64,000 nucleotides of DNA from Arachidicoccus ginsenosidivorans (GTDB taxonomy: Bacteria > Bacteroidota > Bacteroidia > Chitinophagales > Chitinophagaceae), in the NCBI RefSeq assembly GCF_007971385.1, contig NZ_CP042434.1:372001-436000 (forward strand). The letters are read 5' to 3'. Positions 39,914 through 50,817 of the stretch are shown here, in pieces. Both the position numbers and the translations under genes were made by a program. Below the pieces are notes generated by a model. The model had not been told where the DNA came from. It ran no database searches and saw nothing but the letters and a program-made list of their open reading frames with translations. How positions within the stretch are numbered: the first letter of the stretch is position 1; every line of letters begins with the position of its first letter.

Positions 39914-42337
39914 TTATTCATCCCGCAAACTAGAAACCGGGTTTGCACTAGCAGCTTTAAATGTCCTAAGCCAAAGAACAGCTAAAGCGATTAACAGCAT
40001 ACCCAATGCACAAAGTATAAATGTGATCCAACCTACCCGAATTTTATAAGCAAAATCCTCCAACCATTTATGGGAAAAATACCAGGCAAGGGGAAGTGCA
40101 ATCGCGCAGGCTAGTAAAACCAGCCGAATTAAGTTTTTTGACAATAAATACATTAAATTAACGATAGAGGCACCTAAGACCTTTCTTATGCCAATCTCTT
40201 TGGTCCTTTGACCTGTCATAAAACTAACCAGGCCCAGTAAACCCAGGCAACTGATAAAGATAGCCAGCCCGGTGGCCCATTTAAGTAAGAAAGATACCCT
40301 TAAATCAAAATTATAAAGCTGCTGTATACTTTGATCATAGAATTCATAGTCAAAAACTGCCTTAGGATAGAATTTCTTAAAGGCCTTCCCTATTGTAGTA
40401 ATTGTAGCGGCCCAACTTTCAGCATCCTTATTATTAAATAATACGGATACCGTATTACCTTTTATTTGATTGTCTGCCACCAAGGCTGTCGGCGCCATCG
40501 CCTTATGCAAATTCTGACTGGCAAAATCTTCCAAAACGCCTACAATACGGGAACTATCTCCATTTCCCTCTACTAAATAACTACCTAATACTGTTGTTGG
40601 ATCCTGAAAACCCATTTTCTTTAAAAATGTCAGATTAATAAGTGCCTCACCTACCGTCTGCTTTTGACTGGTCCTGAGATTGCGTCCGGCCAGTAGTTTC
40701 AAATCAAAAAGGGCTAAATAATTTTGATCTATCTGGCTTACATGCACCTTTTGAAAACTGGATGTATTACCTCCCGAGGCAAGATTAAAATCCCAGAGAA
40801 ACTGGCTGGCTTTAATGGGCGTTCTTGTGGACAAGCTTATATCTTGAATTCCTGACAGTTTTTGCAGTTCACTTATAAAAACCTCCTTTCCATTTTGTGG
40901 TATTTGATCAGCATCTGGTACCTTAAAAGTAATAATCCCTTTTTGCCTAAAACCTAAATCCTTTTGCATCATATAATGTAGCTGCCTACCAACCACGACC
41001 ATCAATAAGAAAAATACCTGGGCAATAACAAATTGAGCCACTGTAAGCGATTTTCTAAATAAACCACCCCCACTCTTGCCAGCGTTCACAACCCGTCCCT
41101 TTAAAACAGCCACTGGCTCAAAACGCGTTAGCACAAATGCAGGATAAAAACCAGCTAACAGACTGACCAGTAATATCAAGCACAACAAAGCCAAAACAAC
41201 CTGCGGTTGAAAAAGTACTGACATGTGCAGACCATCCGGGATGGCCCCATTAAATACCCGCAAAATAAATGGTACCAACAAAATAGCCAAAAAGGTAGCC
41301 ACCGCTGTCAGTACAAAAGTCTCAAGCAAGAATTGCCTAATAATAGCTCCTTTACCACTGCCAAAAGTTTTTCTAATGCCAATTTCTTTTGCTCTAAGCG
41401 TGGACTGTGCTGTGGACAGATTGATATAGTTTATGATGGCCAGACTTAGTAACAGAACCGCCAGGATACTTAGCTTCACCAAAGCCGATTTCTCTACAAC
41501 CCCATACACTTCAGTATTAAAGTGCACATGCGATAAAGGTTGCAACAGTCCCACAGATCTGTCACTACTATCAACTCCTTCACTGCGTTTTTCATACAAA
41601 GCTTTTATCTGGGCAGCAACAGATGCCACATTTACATTTGGCGCAATTTTTATCAAACATTGTGAACGGTCATTAACGGCATTCCAATTATCCTCTGATT
41701 CATTTTTAAATAGGTTGGTTTGTGTGAAAGTATTTAAAGAAACAAAGTTCTTGAAATCAAAATCCGATTTCTCTTTTATATCTGCAACTATCCCTTTTAC
41801 AGTTAGTCGAACGCTGTCGTCAAATTGAATAACCCGACCAATTACATCCTGGTAAGTCGCGCCTGGAAATAAACGGCCAACCTCCGATTCAGCCAGCACC
41901 ATTGAATTAAGGTCCGTAAGTACTTCAGGACTACCCACCAACCATTTATGTGGAAAAAGATTAAAATAACCTGGATCTGCAAAGCCCAGGTTTCCCCAGT
42001 GACGCAAATATGCAGCACTACCTTCCACTTGGGCATAATGCAAAGACCTGCCTTCTATAAAATGCGCAACAGCCTTTACCCCAATTACGTTTTGCTTAAT
42101 GGCATTGGGTGCCTGTAAATTTATTCCGCGAAAAAAATATTTTCCATATTTAGTATACACCCTATAAATCTGACTACTATCAGGCTCCCATTTATCAAAA
42201 CTATAATCGTATCTGACAATGATAAAAATAACCAAGGCAGCACTTATACCTACTGACAATCCAAGTACATTGAGGATACTGGAAAATTTATTTTTTCTAA
42301 GTGACCGTAGGGCAATTTTTAAATAACTAAAAAACAT
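39914..42337 (-). CDS. MacB/FtsX-like ABC transporter permease (two FtsX domains)
   Basis: 807 residues in one open frame. An N-terminal helix (NVLGLSVGISAALVIFIIVRYD) leads to a large periplasmic MacB_PCD domain, three helices with the IGIRKTFGSGKGAI motif, a second periplasmic domain, and a C-terminal FtsX domain ending FKAASANPVSSLRDE. This double-FtsX form is typical of Bacteroidota and is usually paired with an ATPase for export of lipopeptides or antimicrobial compounds. No ATPase lies nearby. An internally deleted relative is directly upstream at 42409. Confidence 0.9.
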   Translation of the reverse strand: MFFSYLKIALRSLRKNKFSSILNVLGLSVGISAALVIFIIVRYDYSFDKWEPDSSQIYRVYTKYGKYFFRGINLQAPNAIKQNVIGVKAVAHFIEGRSLHYAQVEGSAAYLRHWGNLGFADPGYFNLFPHKWLVGSPEVLTDLNSMVLAESEVGRLFPGATYQDVIGRVIQFDDSVRLTVKGIVADIKEKSDFDFKNFVSLNTFTQTNLFKNESEDNWNAVNDRSQCLIKIAPNVNVASVAAQIKALYEKRSEGVDSSDRSVGLLQPLSHVHFNTEVYGVVEKSALVKLSILAVLLLSLAIINYINLSTAQSTLRAKEIGIRKTFGSGKGAIIRQFLLETFVLTAVATFLAILLVPFILRVFNGAIPDGLHMSVLFQPQVVLALLCLILLVSLLAGFYPAFVLTRFEPVAVLKGRVVNAGKSGGGLFRKSLTVAQFVIAQVFFLLMVVVGRQLHYMMQKDLGFRQKGIITFKVPDADQIPQNGKEVFISELQKLSGIQDISLSTRTPIKASQFLWDFNLASGGNTSSFQKVHVSQIDQNYLALFDLKLLAGRNLRTSQKQTVGEALINLTFLKKMGFQDPTTVLGSYLVEGNGDSSRIVGVLEDFASQNLHKAMAPTALVADNQIKGNTVSVLFNNKDAESWAATITTIGKAFKKFYPKAVFDYEFYDQSIQQLYNFDLRVSFLLKWATGLAIFISCLGLLGLVSFMTGQRTKEIGIRKVLGASIVNLMYLLSKNLIRLVLLACAIALPLAWYFSHKWLEDFAYKIRVGWITFILCALGMLLIALAVLWLRTFKAASANPVSSLRDE

Positions 42338-42408
42338 AATATTTAAAATTGAGTCAATGCAATAATATGGGCAGACTAACTAATTATTATACACTAACTT
42401 ATGGTTCT

Positions 42409-42834
42409 TTATTCATTTTTCAAACTTTCAACTGGATTGGCTCTTGCCGCTTTAAAGGTCCTGATCCACAATACCAGATCATCCCATTTAGAAACGACCG
42501 CTTCACTGCCTCCATCCTTAATCTTGGCATAATTGAAAATACCTGCATCACAGATATGCGCTACCTGACTGACGCCCGTCACTTTTTGTCTGATAGCCTG
42601 AGGCGCCAAAAGGTTAATACCGTTATTCACTCCTTCAATGCCTATTTGAGTATACACCCTGTAAATCTGCTTATTTTCTGGCTGCCAATGATCAAAACTA
42701 AAATCATAACGAACAATCAGAAAGATGATTAACGAGGCACTAATTCCTACAGCAAGACCGATAATATTTATGATAGCCGACGCCTTATTTTTATTAAAAT
42801 TTCTAAATGCAATACGCAGATTCTTTTTGAACAT
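42409..42834 (-). pseudogene. Internally deleted MacB/FtsX-like permease (142-codon in-frame remnant)
   Basis: The first ~118 residues match the start of the neighbouring 807-residue permease (AIINIIGLAVGISASLIIFLIVRYDFSFDHW, then the beginning of the periplasmic domain). After VSKWDDL the sequence jumps to LVLWIRTFKAARANPVESLKNE, which is the C-terminal end of the same family. About 660 codons are missing, but the frame is kept. It could still make a one-helix protein. More likely it is the relic of a second permease gene lost by deletion. Confidence 0.85.
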
Positions 42835-43146
42835 ATTTTCTCAAATTTTGGTTTTCAAAATTTATGCATCGTCCCCAAAGTGCCGCTAAAGAGGACTATT
42901 CACAATAAATCTGCAACGTAAAACATGCCAAGTGATAATTACCTTATTTTAAATTATTTTACATATATTTATAAATAATTATTTGTATCATTTTCGGACA
43001 TCAATTGTACGTTTTTGATACAGCGCTTCATTCAGATGAAGATATAAAAAAAAGACAGCAGGTATTCCAATTGGTAAAATAATTTACCAATTGAAATACC
43101 TGCTGTCTTACTTTATTTTTCGAGTAAGGCCTATATTTATCAGCCC
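42835..43146. other. 312-bp gap between permease remnant and guaB
   Basis: AT-rich and without ORFs. The only clear structure is the long hairpin at 43052-43109. Confidence 0.6.
43052..43109 (-). terminator. guaB terminator (27-bp stem)
   Basis: 43052-43078 pairs with 43083-43109 over 27 positions with one mismatch and a 4-nt loop. On the guaB strand it is followed by a T-run (plus AAAAAAAA at 43046-43053). It directly follows guaB. Confidence 0.88.
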
Positions 43147-44646
43147 TTATCTTCTGCTATAATTAGGCGCTTCTTTCGTGATATATACATCATGCGCATG
43201 GCTTTCACTCATACCTGCATTGGTAATCTGTACAAAAGTAGCTTTTTGCAAAGCAGCCAGATCTTTGGAACCTGTCAGTCCCATACCTGCTCTTAAGCCA
43301 CCCACATACTGCGCAACGATTTCATTGAGATTCCCTTTAAAAGCTACGCGGCCTTCAATACCTTCGGGTACCAATTTCTTGGCGTCAGCACCCCCTTCCT
43401 GAAAATAACGGTCGGCGCTGCCTTGCTGCATAGCCCCAATGCTTCCCATACCGCGGTATTGTTTAAACTTACGGCCTTCATAGATAATTGTTTCTCCGGG
43501 ACTTTCTTCTACACCGGCAAATACACTACCCATCATCACACACTGGGCCCCGGCTGAGAGTGCTTTCACCATATCGCCCGTATAACGAATACCACCATCG
43601 GCAATCACTGGGATTCCTCTGCGTTTAAGCGCTGCTGCTGCATCCATAATGGCGCTCAACTGTGGCACACCGGCACCAGCCACAATACGTGTCGTACAAA
43701 TAGAGCCTGGTCCGATACCTACCTTAACAGCGTCCGCACCGGCGTCCGCCAGATCCTTCGCACCTGCATAGGTCGCAATATTACCAGCAATGACCTGCAA
43801 ATTTTTAAAATTCTTTTTAAGTCCTTTCAGTGCATTGATCACACCGGCACTATGTCCATGTGAGCTATCTAAGGCCACGATATCTACACCTACCTGCTGC
43901 AAAGCATCGGCGCGTTCATGTAAATCTTTGGTAATCCCCAAGGCACCCCCTACGAGTAATCGGCCAAAACTATCTTTAACGGCATTGGGAAAATTCTTTA
44001 ATTGCAGGATATCCCTGTAAGTAATCAGTCCAGTTAATTTACCAGATTTATTAACGACCGGCAGTTTTTCAATCATATGCTGACGGAAGATTTTTTCTGC
44101 CTTTTTAAGATCGGTTCCTTCAGGTGCCGTAACAAGGTTCTCTTTGGTCATCACCTCGGTCACTTTCTGACGCATATTGGTTTCAAAGCGTAAATCACGG
44201 TTGGTTAAGATGCCCACCAGTTTACCCCCTTCATCCACAATAGGGATACCGCCTATTTTGTTTTCACGCATGAGCCTTAAAGCGTCACCAATAGTAGCAT
44301 CCGCCAGAAGCGTAATTGGATCGAAGATCAGGCCACTCTCACTTCTTTTTACTTTTCTTACCTGCTCTGCCTGTTTCTCAATAGACATGTTTTTATGCAG
44401 GATCCCGAGTCCGCCTTCTCTGGCCAGGGCAATTGCTAGAGAAGCTTCCGTAACGGTATCCATCGCTGCAGAGAGCATAGGGATATTGAGTTGTATACTT
44501 TTTGTCAGTTTCGTCTGGATATTAACCTGACTAGGCAACACATCGCTGTAACCTGGTTGTAACAGCACATCATCAAATGTGAGCCCGGTTCCGTAAAATC
44601 TTGACTTAAGGGAGGTTGATTTTGTAGAGGTATTGTTTGTTTCCAT
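43147..44646 (-). CDS. guaB: IMP dehydrogenase
   Basis: Oxidises IMP to XMP with NAD, the committed step of GMP synthesis. About 499 residues. The catalytic barrel is interrupted by two CBS domains (near residues 100-215). The active-site loop is [13 protein letters not shown] with the nucleophilic Cys. The flap and IMP-site sequences are [23 protein letters not shown] and [10 protein letters not shown] place the start at ATG 44646 (METNNTST), not 44664, because a TATCTTTG box at 44650-44657 ends 3 nt before it, so the upstream codons would not be in the transcript. Confidence 0.95.
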   Translation of the reverse strand: METNNTSTKSTSLKSRFYGTGLTFDDVLLQPGYSDVLPSQVNIQTKLTKSIQLNIPMLSAAMDTVTEASLAIALAREGGLGILHKNMSIEKQAEQVRKVKRSESGLIFDPITLLADATIGDALRLMRENKIGGIPIVDEGGKLVGILTNRDLRFETNMRQKVTEVMTKENLVTAPEGTDLKKAEKIFRQHMIEKLPVVNKSGKLTGLITYRDILQLKNFPNAVKDSFGRLLVGGALGITKDLHERADALQQVGVDIVALDSSHGHSAGVINALKGLKKNFKNLQVIAGNIATYAGAKDLADAGADAVKVGIGPGSICTTRIVAGAGVPQLSAIMDAAAALKRRGIPVIADGGIRYTGDMVKALSAGAQCVMMGSVFAGVEESPGETIIYEGRKFKQYRGMGSIGAMQQGSADRYFQEGGADAKKLVPEGIEGRVAFKGNLNEIVAQYVGGLRAGMGLTGSKDLAALQKATFVQITNAGMSESHAHDVYITKEAPNYSRR

Positions 44647-44657
44647 ATGCAAAGATA
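44647..44657 (-). promoter_or_regulatory. TAnnTTTG box 3 nt before guaB start
   Basis: On the minus strand TATCTTTG, then CAT, then ATG. It decides the start of guaB and suggests a leaderless transcript. Confidence 0.6.
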
Positions 44658-44783
44658 GATTCATGAATAATTATGGACAAATTTTTTTTCAATCCTAACA
44701 ATTCCATAAGAAGATTTAGTAGAAACGGCATAAAATTAGCAGAGAATTCGGCTAACCTATTGATCATCGTTAAAAAGACCCAT

Positions 44784-45029
44784 ATGTATCGTAAGATCAG
44801 ACAGGCCTTAAAAGAGCAAGAACACCATCCACCACAGCGCCTACAAGGAGAACCGACCTGTAATCCTGGAGACGAAGTGTTGTTGTTTTCAAAAAAAGGG
44901 ACCTATTTGGTAACAGAAGTAACAGATTCCACCTTTAGCGTAACTTGCCAACGCTGGCTTAATTCTAAAAATCAGAAAGATCGCAAAGAAGAACATCTTT
45001 GGTCGGACCTTAAAGAAGTTATTGCATGA
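44784..45029 (+). CDS. Small protein of unknown function
   Basis: 81 residues from the ATG at 44784 (MYRKIRQALKEQEHH); an upstream ATG at 44673 would add 37 residues of less protein-like text. The middle, NPGDEVLLFSKKGTYLVTEVTDSTFSV, looks like a small beta-barrel such as a Tudor/SH3-like fold. The C-terminus is charged. No signal peptide. It is divergent from guaB. I do not recognise the family, and expression is not certain. Confidence 0.5.
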   Translation: MYRKIRQALKEQEHHPPQRLQGEPTCNPGDEVLLFSKKGTYLVTEVTDSTFSVTCQRWLNSKNQKDRKEEHLWSDLKEVIA

Positions 45030-45124
45030 CGGCCTACAACATATCGCTTAATTTTTAATATACAAATAATCTGTCAGCGATCCCAAGAAGCAATTGGTAC
45101 TCATCTTAAAAAATCACACCCGAC

Positions 45125-45156
45125 AAAGGAGGCAATACAATATTGCCGCCTTTTAT
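45125..45156 (+). terminator. Terminator downstream of the 81-residue ORF
   Basis: AAAGGAGGCAATA (45125-45137) pairs with TATTGCCGCCTTT (45141-45153) with one mismatch and is followed by TTATTATT. Nothing else supportable is seen in the gap 45030-45387. Confidence 0.75.
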
Positions 45157-45387
45157 TATTCTCCTTAATTGCCTTGCTGCAATTGTATTTTTAATTGACA
45201 TATCGATTATTATCATTTATTTCAACGTAAGCAAACTCAATAAAATGTGCCAATTTTTTGCAAGCAAGAAAATTGAGCGTATTCATACAAAACAGCCAGA
45301 ACGGCTAAAAACGTCACCTTTACGCTAAATCAACGCTACCCATCAGTGCTTTAGCTATTTATCAACATTTCCCCCGATATAACTATT

Positions 45388-47019
45388 TTAATGGCCTTTT
45401 GCAAAATAAGCACGTTTTAATTGAAGCATATTCAGCGCATTGGGCCTAAATCCACGAAGATCCGGCTGCATCAACCAAATCACTTCATCATAGTAAATAG
45501 GGATGACCGGCGTTTCATCCATTACCAGCTGATCCATCTTCCGATAAAGTCCATACCTGGCACTATCATCGTTTTCAAGCAGTGACTGATTATATAAAAG
45601 GTCAAACTGCTTGTTATTAAATCGCGTATAATTGGGTGGAGCAGGATTCTTTGAGTTAAATACCGCCATATAGTTTTCCGGATCCGGATAATCGGCAATC
45701 CAGGTGCCGATAAAAAAAGCCGCCTCAGACTTGGCTGTCTGTTGCAAAATCATGCTTTTCTGGGAGACTTCCACTTGTATATGAATCCCCACATTATCCG
45801 CCTGACGGGCAATAAAACTGGCAATGTCCGCATTTTCGGGCGCGGTAGAGAGTTTAATAACGGGTAACCCTTTGCCTCCAGGATAGCCAGCTTGGTTCAA
45901 TAAGGATAAAGACTTCTGCACGTCAAAGCTAAACCCCTTAACACGCTCAGCATTCTCGGAAGGCATACCTGCCGGCACAAAGCCACCAGTAGCGGGAAGT
46001 CCAATAGAATTGCGCAAATACATCATTAGCTCCTTTTTTGGAATAGCATAAGCAATGGCCTGACGGATGCGCTTATCCTTTAATGGACTGTTTTTTACAA
46101 GCGGATTATCTGGGTCCATTAAAATGCCTAAATACTCAACATTCAGGTATGGGTGCTTCTGCATATTAATGACACCCGCCCATTTCTTTCTCAAATGGCC
46201 ACTTTTACTAATGACCTCATCTTTAAAAGCGGGATCAATATCATTGATAAAACTTAATTTTTGTTGCCTGAATTTTAAAAACTCCGTGGCTTTATTGCTG
46301 TTAAAGCTGATACTGACAGCGTCCAGGTAAGGGAGACGCCTGCCTGTACTATCCCTTTCCCAATAAGTGGGGTTTTTACATAGAACCAGGTTTTGGCCTT
46401 CATCCCAATACTGAAAGGCAAAGGGCCCGGTACCGACTGGATGTCGTCCAAAATCTTTCCCATACTTTGTTATCGCCTCCACCGGGATAATGGAGCAATA
46501 ATCCATGGTCAGAATATTTAATATCGGGTGAAAAGGCCGAATCAATCTTAAGCTAAAGGTACTGTCATTGAGTGCTTTAAAACCGTCTGGTGCGATTCTG
46601 TCATTAAAGATCCAGGCACCTGTACTGGCTGTTTTGCTGTCAATAATCCTTTTGAGGCTAAAAACCACATCAGCGGCCGTCATTTTACGCCCCTTTCCAC
46701 CCTTAAAAGCAGGATCATCCTGAAAATACACATCTGATCGCAGGTGGAAGGTATAATTTAGGTTATCTGGACTAATGTCCCAGCCCCTGGCCAAAGAAGG
46801 CTGAAGATTTAAATTGCTATCCAACACCACCAGCGTATTAAAGATCTGGTGGATTGGCCACATGACTGACTGACTCTTGGCCATGGCCGGATCCAGCGTG
46901 GCCACCCCTCGGGCCTCATTATAATAAAACACCTGTAGCTGTTGCTTTTGGGGATGGCCACAGGCCATCATCAAAAGCACACATCCGGATAAAAGCCAAT
47001 ATTTTAGACAAAATTGCAT
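45388..47019 (-). CDS. Peptide/oligopeptide ABC transporter substrate-binding lipoprotein (SBP family 5)
   Basis: About 543 residues. The lipoprotein signal ends at LLMMACGH, so it is anchored to a membrane. The SBP_bac_5 sequence is clear: GVATLDPAMAKSQSVMWPIHQIFNTLV, SLARGWDISPDNLNYTFHLR, MTAADVVFSLKRI, GTGPFAFQYW, KDKRIRQAIAYAIPKKEL and FFIGTWIADYPDPENYM. It probably binds peptides or related compounds; the permease and ATPase genes are not next to it. Start at the ATG at 47019. A GATATTTG sequence ends 3 nt in front of it, a weaker version of the boxes at guaB and ung. Confidence 0.9.
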   Translation of the reverse strand: MQFCLKYWLLSGCVLLMMACGHPQKQQLQVFYYNEARGVATLDPAMAKSQSVMWPIHQIFNTLVVLDSNLNLQPSLARGWDISPDNLNYTFHLRSDVYFQDDPAFKGGKGRKMTAADVVFSLKRIIDSKTASTGAWIFNDRIAPDGFKALNDSTFSLRLIRPFHPILNILTMDYCSIIPVEAITKYGKDFGRHPVGTGPFAFQYWDEGQNLVLCKNPTYWERDSTGRRLPYLDAVSISFNSNKATEFLKFRQQKLSFINDIDPAFKDEVISKSGHLRKKWAGVINMQKHPYLNVEYLGILMDPDNPLVKNSPLKDKRIRQAIAYAIPKKELMMYLRNSIGLPATGGFVPAGMPSENAERVKGFSFDVQKSLSLLNQAGYPGGKGLPVIKLSTAPENADIASFIARQADNVGIHIQVEVSQKSMILQQTAKSEAAFFIGTWIADYPDPENYMAVFNSKNPAPPNYTRFNNKQFDLLYNQSLLENDDSARYGLYRKMDQLVMDETPVIPIYYDEVIWLMQPDLRGFRPNALNMLQLKRAYFAKGH

Positions 47020-47052
47020 CTTCAAATATCCAAAACATTGTAGATTTACCGC

Positions 47053-48739
47053 ATGAAAAAGCTATTTATTTTGCTATTGGTAGCCACAGGGGCATTACTT
47101 GTGCTAATGGCCAGCTACTGGATGGCCAGGCCAAAGCCTTTACTCATCAGGACACCTTAAGGGGCAGTAACGGTCCAGCCCGTAGTTGGTGGGATGTCAC
47201 TCGTTACGATATCACTTTCCAACCTGATTATCTGACCAGAACCATTAAAGGAGCAAATAAAATCAGTTTCAAAGTAGGCGATCAGCCGGTTCATCCAGAT
47301 ACGATGCAGATCGATCTGATGGAACCACTAAAAATAGATAGTATTGTACTTTTGGATGGCAGTCATATTACCGGCATAAGAGATGATGGCAATGCCCATA
47401 TGGTTCCCGTACCAAAATGGAATCCAGGAACCACAAATGCGATGACCGTGTATTACCATGGTGCGCCCATTGTAGCAGTTAAACCACCCTGGGACGGAGG
47501 ATTTATCTGGGCTAAAGATTCCTTGGGCAGACCCTGGATGACAGTTGCCTGTCAAGGTATGGGAGCGTCCGTTTGGTATCCCTGTAAAGATTACCAGGGA
47601 GATGAACCGGATAATGGTGCCAGCCTTACTTCCATTGTACCCGATACGCTACTGGCCATCGCCAATGGGCATTTAATTGCCAAAACCAGGTATCCCGGTC
47701 ATCTGACCGGCTACACCTGGCAGGTTAAAAACCCCATCAATAATTACGATATCATTCCTTATATAGGTAAATACACTTTTTTTGATTCCAGCTATGAAGG
47801 GGAAAAGGGCAAATTACCTGTTAGTTTCTGGGCATTGGATTACGATATTGATAAAATGCGTGCGCACTGTGAACCAGATGTCTTTAAAATGCTGAAAGCC
47901 TTTGAATATTGGTTTGGCCCTTATCCTTTTTATGAGGACGGGTATAAACTGGTACAGGCCCCCATCTGGGCATGGAGCATCAAAGCGACATTGCCTATGG
48001 CAACCATTTTCTAATGGGTTATCTGGGCAGGGATCTTTCCCATACAGGGCTGGGCTTAAAATTTGATTTTATTGTTGTCCATGAAAGTGGCCACGAGTGG
48101 TTTGGCAATAACATTACCAGCAAGGATATTGCTGACATGTGGGTACATGAGAGCTTTACCAACTACAGTGAATCCCTATTTACAGCGTATTATTGGGGGA
48201 AAGCCGCAGGCCAGCAATATGTAAACGGCATCCGGGAAAACATTGAAAATGACCGACCCATCCAGGGAGCCTATGGTGTTAATCAGGAAGGCAGCGGCGA
48301 TATGTATTATAAAGGCGCCAATATGATCAATAATATCAGAAATGCTATTAATAATGATACGCTTTTCAGGGAAATTCTTAGAGGGTTAAACAAGACCTTT
48401 TACCATCAAACTGTAACAGGCAAACAGATCGAGCAATATATTAATGAAAAGTCCGGGATTAATTTTGATAAGGTCTATGAGCAGTATCTGACCACTACCC
48501 AGATTCCCACCTTTGAAATTAAATTCTCCAAGGATAATAAATATGTGTCTTACCGGTACAGCAATTGTGTCAAAGGATTTGATATGCCAATGGTACTCAA
48601 AAGCGAGGATGCCCAAGTGCAGTTACATCCGAGCACTGAGTGGCAAAAGCAATCACTGGCATCGGCTGCCCAGGCAAACCTGTTTAATCCCATCGCTATT
48701 GAATATCAGTATTATCTGAGTTGCAAAGAAGTCCATTAA
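47053..48739 (+). CDS. M1-family zinc aminopeptidase (secreted), two apparent frameshifts
   Basis: Gluzincin aminopeptidase of about 560 residues after repair, with a signal peptide from the ATG at 47053 (MKKLFILLLVATGALL). Zinc site HESGHEWFG with the third ligand in WVHESFTNYSE. The exopeptidase motif GAMEN is GMEHQS here. Two breaks: after 47100, where one more T gives LLCANGQLLDGQAKAF, and at the C-run 47959-47963, where it gives QAPHLGMEHQSDIAYGN. It shares the 46-bp divergent region with the peptide-binding lipoprotein, so both may serve peptide use. Confidence 0.88.
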
Positions 48740-48907
48740 ATTCTAAGAATTCCATAAAAGAATAGCGCTGAGAAGGGAATATAGGCCGCTTAAGAAAAAA
48801 TAAACAGATTCATTCAAAAGCCGCCTGACATATAGGATTGAGCATTCGGTCAAGACCGTCATTGTTTCCATTATTCCCCGCAATATTTTTGCTTCGAATT
48901 AATAACA

Positions 48908-49242
48908 ATGGCAAAATTTACCCAAGAACAAATTACCAAGATTATTGAAGGTAGACCAGTTGATGTGTCCGTCAAGGATTATTGTGCAGGAGTTAGTATG
49001 CAAGTTTTTTTTATTACCATAAAAGTAGGCTAGCAGCTATAAAAAACATAAGTGCCCAGGATGATTCCCGTAGCTACCATGCTGCAAAAGATGCTTCAGC
49101 GGCATTTATTCCATTAAAAATCAAAAATGGTGGTATTGATTCTCCTCTGGCGTTGATCGAATTGCCATCTAAGGCAAGTATATGCATCTATGATCCAGCA
49201 ATCCTACCTATGCTGTTTCCTTTGCTGGGGATGCGACAGTAG
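48908..49242 (+). pseudogene. IS66-type accessory protein (TnpA-like) remnant
   Basis: Starts MAKFTQEQITKIIEGRPVDV and continues, after adding one T to the run 49005-49012, as VFFYYHKSRLAAIKNIS and FIPLKIKNGGID to a stop at 49240. The helix-turn-helix plus YYHKSRL pattern matches the small first protein of Bacteroidota IS66 elements. The main transposase does not follow it; instead its tail lies on the other strand at once. So it is element debris. Confidence 0.6.
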
Positions 49243-49459
49243 CATTTTCATTTAATGGCTTCCAATTGTGAGACAATAGTTCTTTGACTTCATTGATTTT
49301 ATGTGAACCTTTAAAGGTAATGATATCCACAAAGTAAGTGTATGGATCAATATTATGCTGTATGCAGCAAGAGATTAAACAATACATTAAGGCACTCCTA
49401 TTGCCACAAAGCTGATTTATGCTGAATTCCTGTTTCATACCTTTTTTTACCGAACACAA
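49208..49459 (-). pseudogene. IS66 transposase C-terminal remnant
   Basis: The reading NRSALMYCLISCCIQHNIDP and then FKGSHKINEVKELLSHNWKPL is the IS66 C-terminal element (second half of the transposase tail). The rest of the transposase is absent upstream. After HNWKPL the frame runs into the neighbouring remnant of opposite orientation, which shows a deletion or inversion in an old IS66 copy. Confidence 0.65.
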
Positions 49460-49651
49460 GCGAATTTTTACTATTTTTGTTTTCTCTTTGATTTCCTCAA
49501 AAATTTCTATTGATGTTTTGAATAAAAAACGGGATTGGAGTTGCGTTTAAGGATATGAAAACCACATTCTTGCCATAGTGGTGTAGAACAATGTATATCA
49601 TTGTTAAATTTTCAAACACTCAACTAAGAATGAACCGGAGAGGATGAAAAT

Positions 49652-50683
49652 ATGGAAATAAAAGTAAATATGATGAAATTAAGAAAAGATTTAATATTAC
49701 AGGTACAAGCCATTATTTCGGAGGCACAGCTGAAAGCTATTCGCAGTGTGGATTTCGAAAGGGTACTCATGTATTGGAAAATTGGTAAAGTGATTTTTGA
49801 AGAAGAACAGGAGGGACAGGAGCGTGCTGGTTATGGAGAATTCTTAATTATGTCTCTTTCAACTGAATTAGAACCACAGTATGGTAAAACTTATTCATAT
49901 CGACAATTGAATTGGTTTCGACAATTTTATCGAACGTTCCCAATTGTGAACGCACTGCGTTCACAATTCAGTTGGACACACTATCGAACGCTTATTCGTA
50001 TTGATAATCAAGACAAAAGAGATTTCTACATTGCAGAAGCGGTAAAAAACAATTGGGCAGCAAGACAATTGGAACGTCAAATAAATAGCCAATTGTATGA
50101 ACGATTATTAATGAGTAATGATGCCCAATCTGTCCTAGCCATGGCTCGTAATGAAAAACAGCCTACTGATCCTAAAGACATCATTAAAGATCCAATGGTC
50201 CTTGAGTTTTTAGACCTAAAACGTGAATCTGATTACTATGAGAGAGATTTAGAGAGCAGTATAATAACACATTTACACGATTTTATTCTTGAATTAGGTA
50301 ATGGCTTTGCTTTTATGGCACGACAGAAGAGGATACATATTGATGGTGATGATTATTTTGTTGATTTGGTGTTTTATAATCGTCTGTTGCAATCTTTCGT
50401 GATTATCGAAATTAAGACAAATAAACTTACCCATCAGGATATTGGGCAATTACAGATGTATGTAAATTATTACGATAGGTATGAAAAACAGGACTTCGAA
50501 AACCCAACTATTGGCATTTTATTGTGTACTGACAAAAATGATGCAATGGTCAAAATTACTTTGCCTGAAAACAATCGAACAATAATAGCCAGCAAATATC
50601 AACTTTATCTTCCCACGGAACAGCAACTATTAGATGAGTTGAAAAAAGAGATTGAAAAGTTAGATAATCGGGAAAAATCATAA
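49652..50683 (+). CDS. YhcG-type PD-(D/E)XK nuclease-domain protein (DUF1016)
   Basis: 343 residues. The N-terminal DUF1016_N winged-helix part contains VLMYWKIGKVIFEEEQEG, YSYRQLNWFRQFYRTFP and WAARQLERQINSQLYERL. The C-terminal YhcG nuclease domain contains FVDLVFYNRLLQSFVIIEIK, the Asp and Glu-x-Lys of the PD-(D/E)XK site. The family is widespread, is often found with restriction, toxin or mobile genes, and its true role is unsettled. Here it follows IS66 debris and stands alone, suggesting an acquired gene. GC content seems lower than that of its housekeeping neighbours by eye. Confidence 0.88.
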   Translation: MEIKVNMMKLRKDLILQVQAIISEAQLKAIRSVDFERVLMYWKIGKVIFEEEQEGQERAGYGEFLIMSLSTELEPQYGKTYSYRQLNWFRQFYRTFPIVNALRSQFSWTHYRTLIRIDNQDKRDFYIAEAVKNNWAARQLERQINSQLYERLLMSNDAQSVLAMARNEKQPTDPKDIIKDPMVLEFLDLKRESDYYERDLESSIITHLHDFILELGNGFAFMARQKRIHIDGDDYFVDLVFYNRLLQSFVIIEIKTNKLTHQDIGQLQMYVNYYDRYEKQDFENPTIGILLCTDKNDAMVKITLPENNRTIIASKYQLYLPTEQQLLDELKKEIEKLDNREKS

Positions 50684-50817
50684 ATTATTCTAATTTTCTC
50701 TAACGCTGCTCAAATACCAGTAGGAGAATCTTAATTGGGGAATATTATTGTGAAATTCAACCTACCCTAGAAGAGATGGCATGCCACTGCCAGATAAATC
50801 TGACAACGCGATCATGC

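Noticed and set aside
45143..45328. 61-codon hydrophobic plus-strand frame
   Set aside because: It begins within a terminator hairpin and has no promoter or homologous pattern; possible but not supportable.
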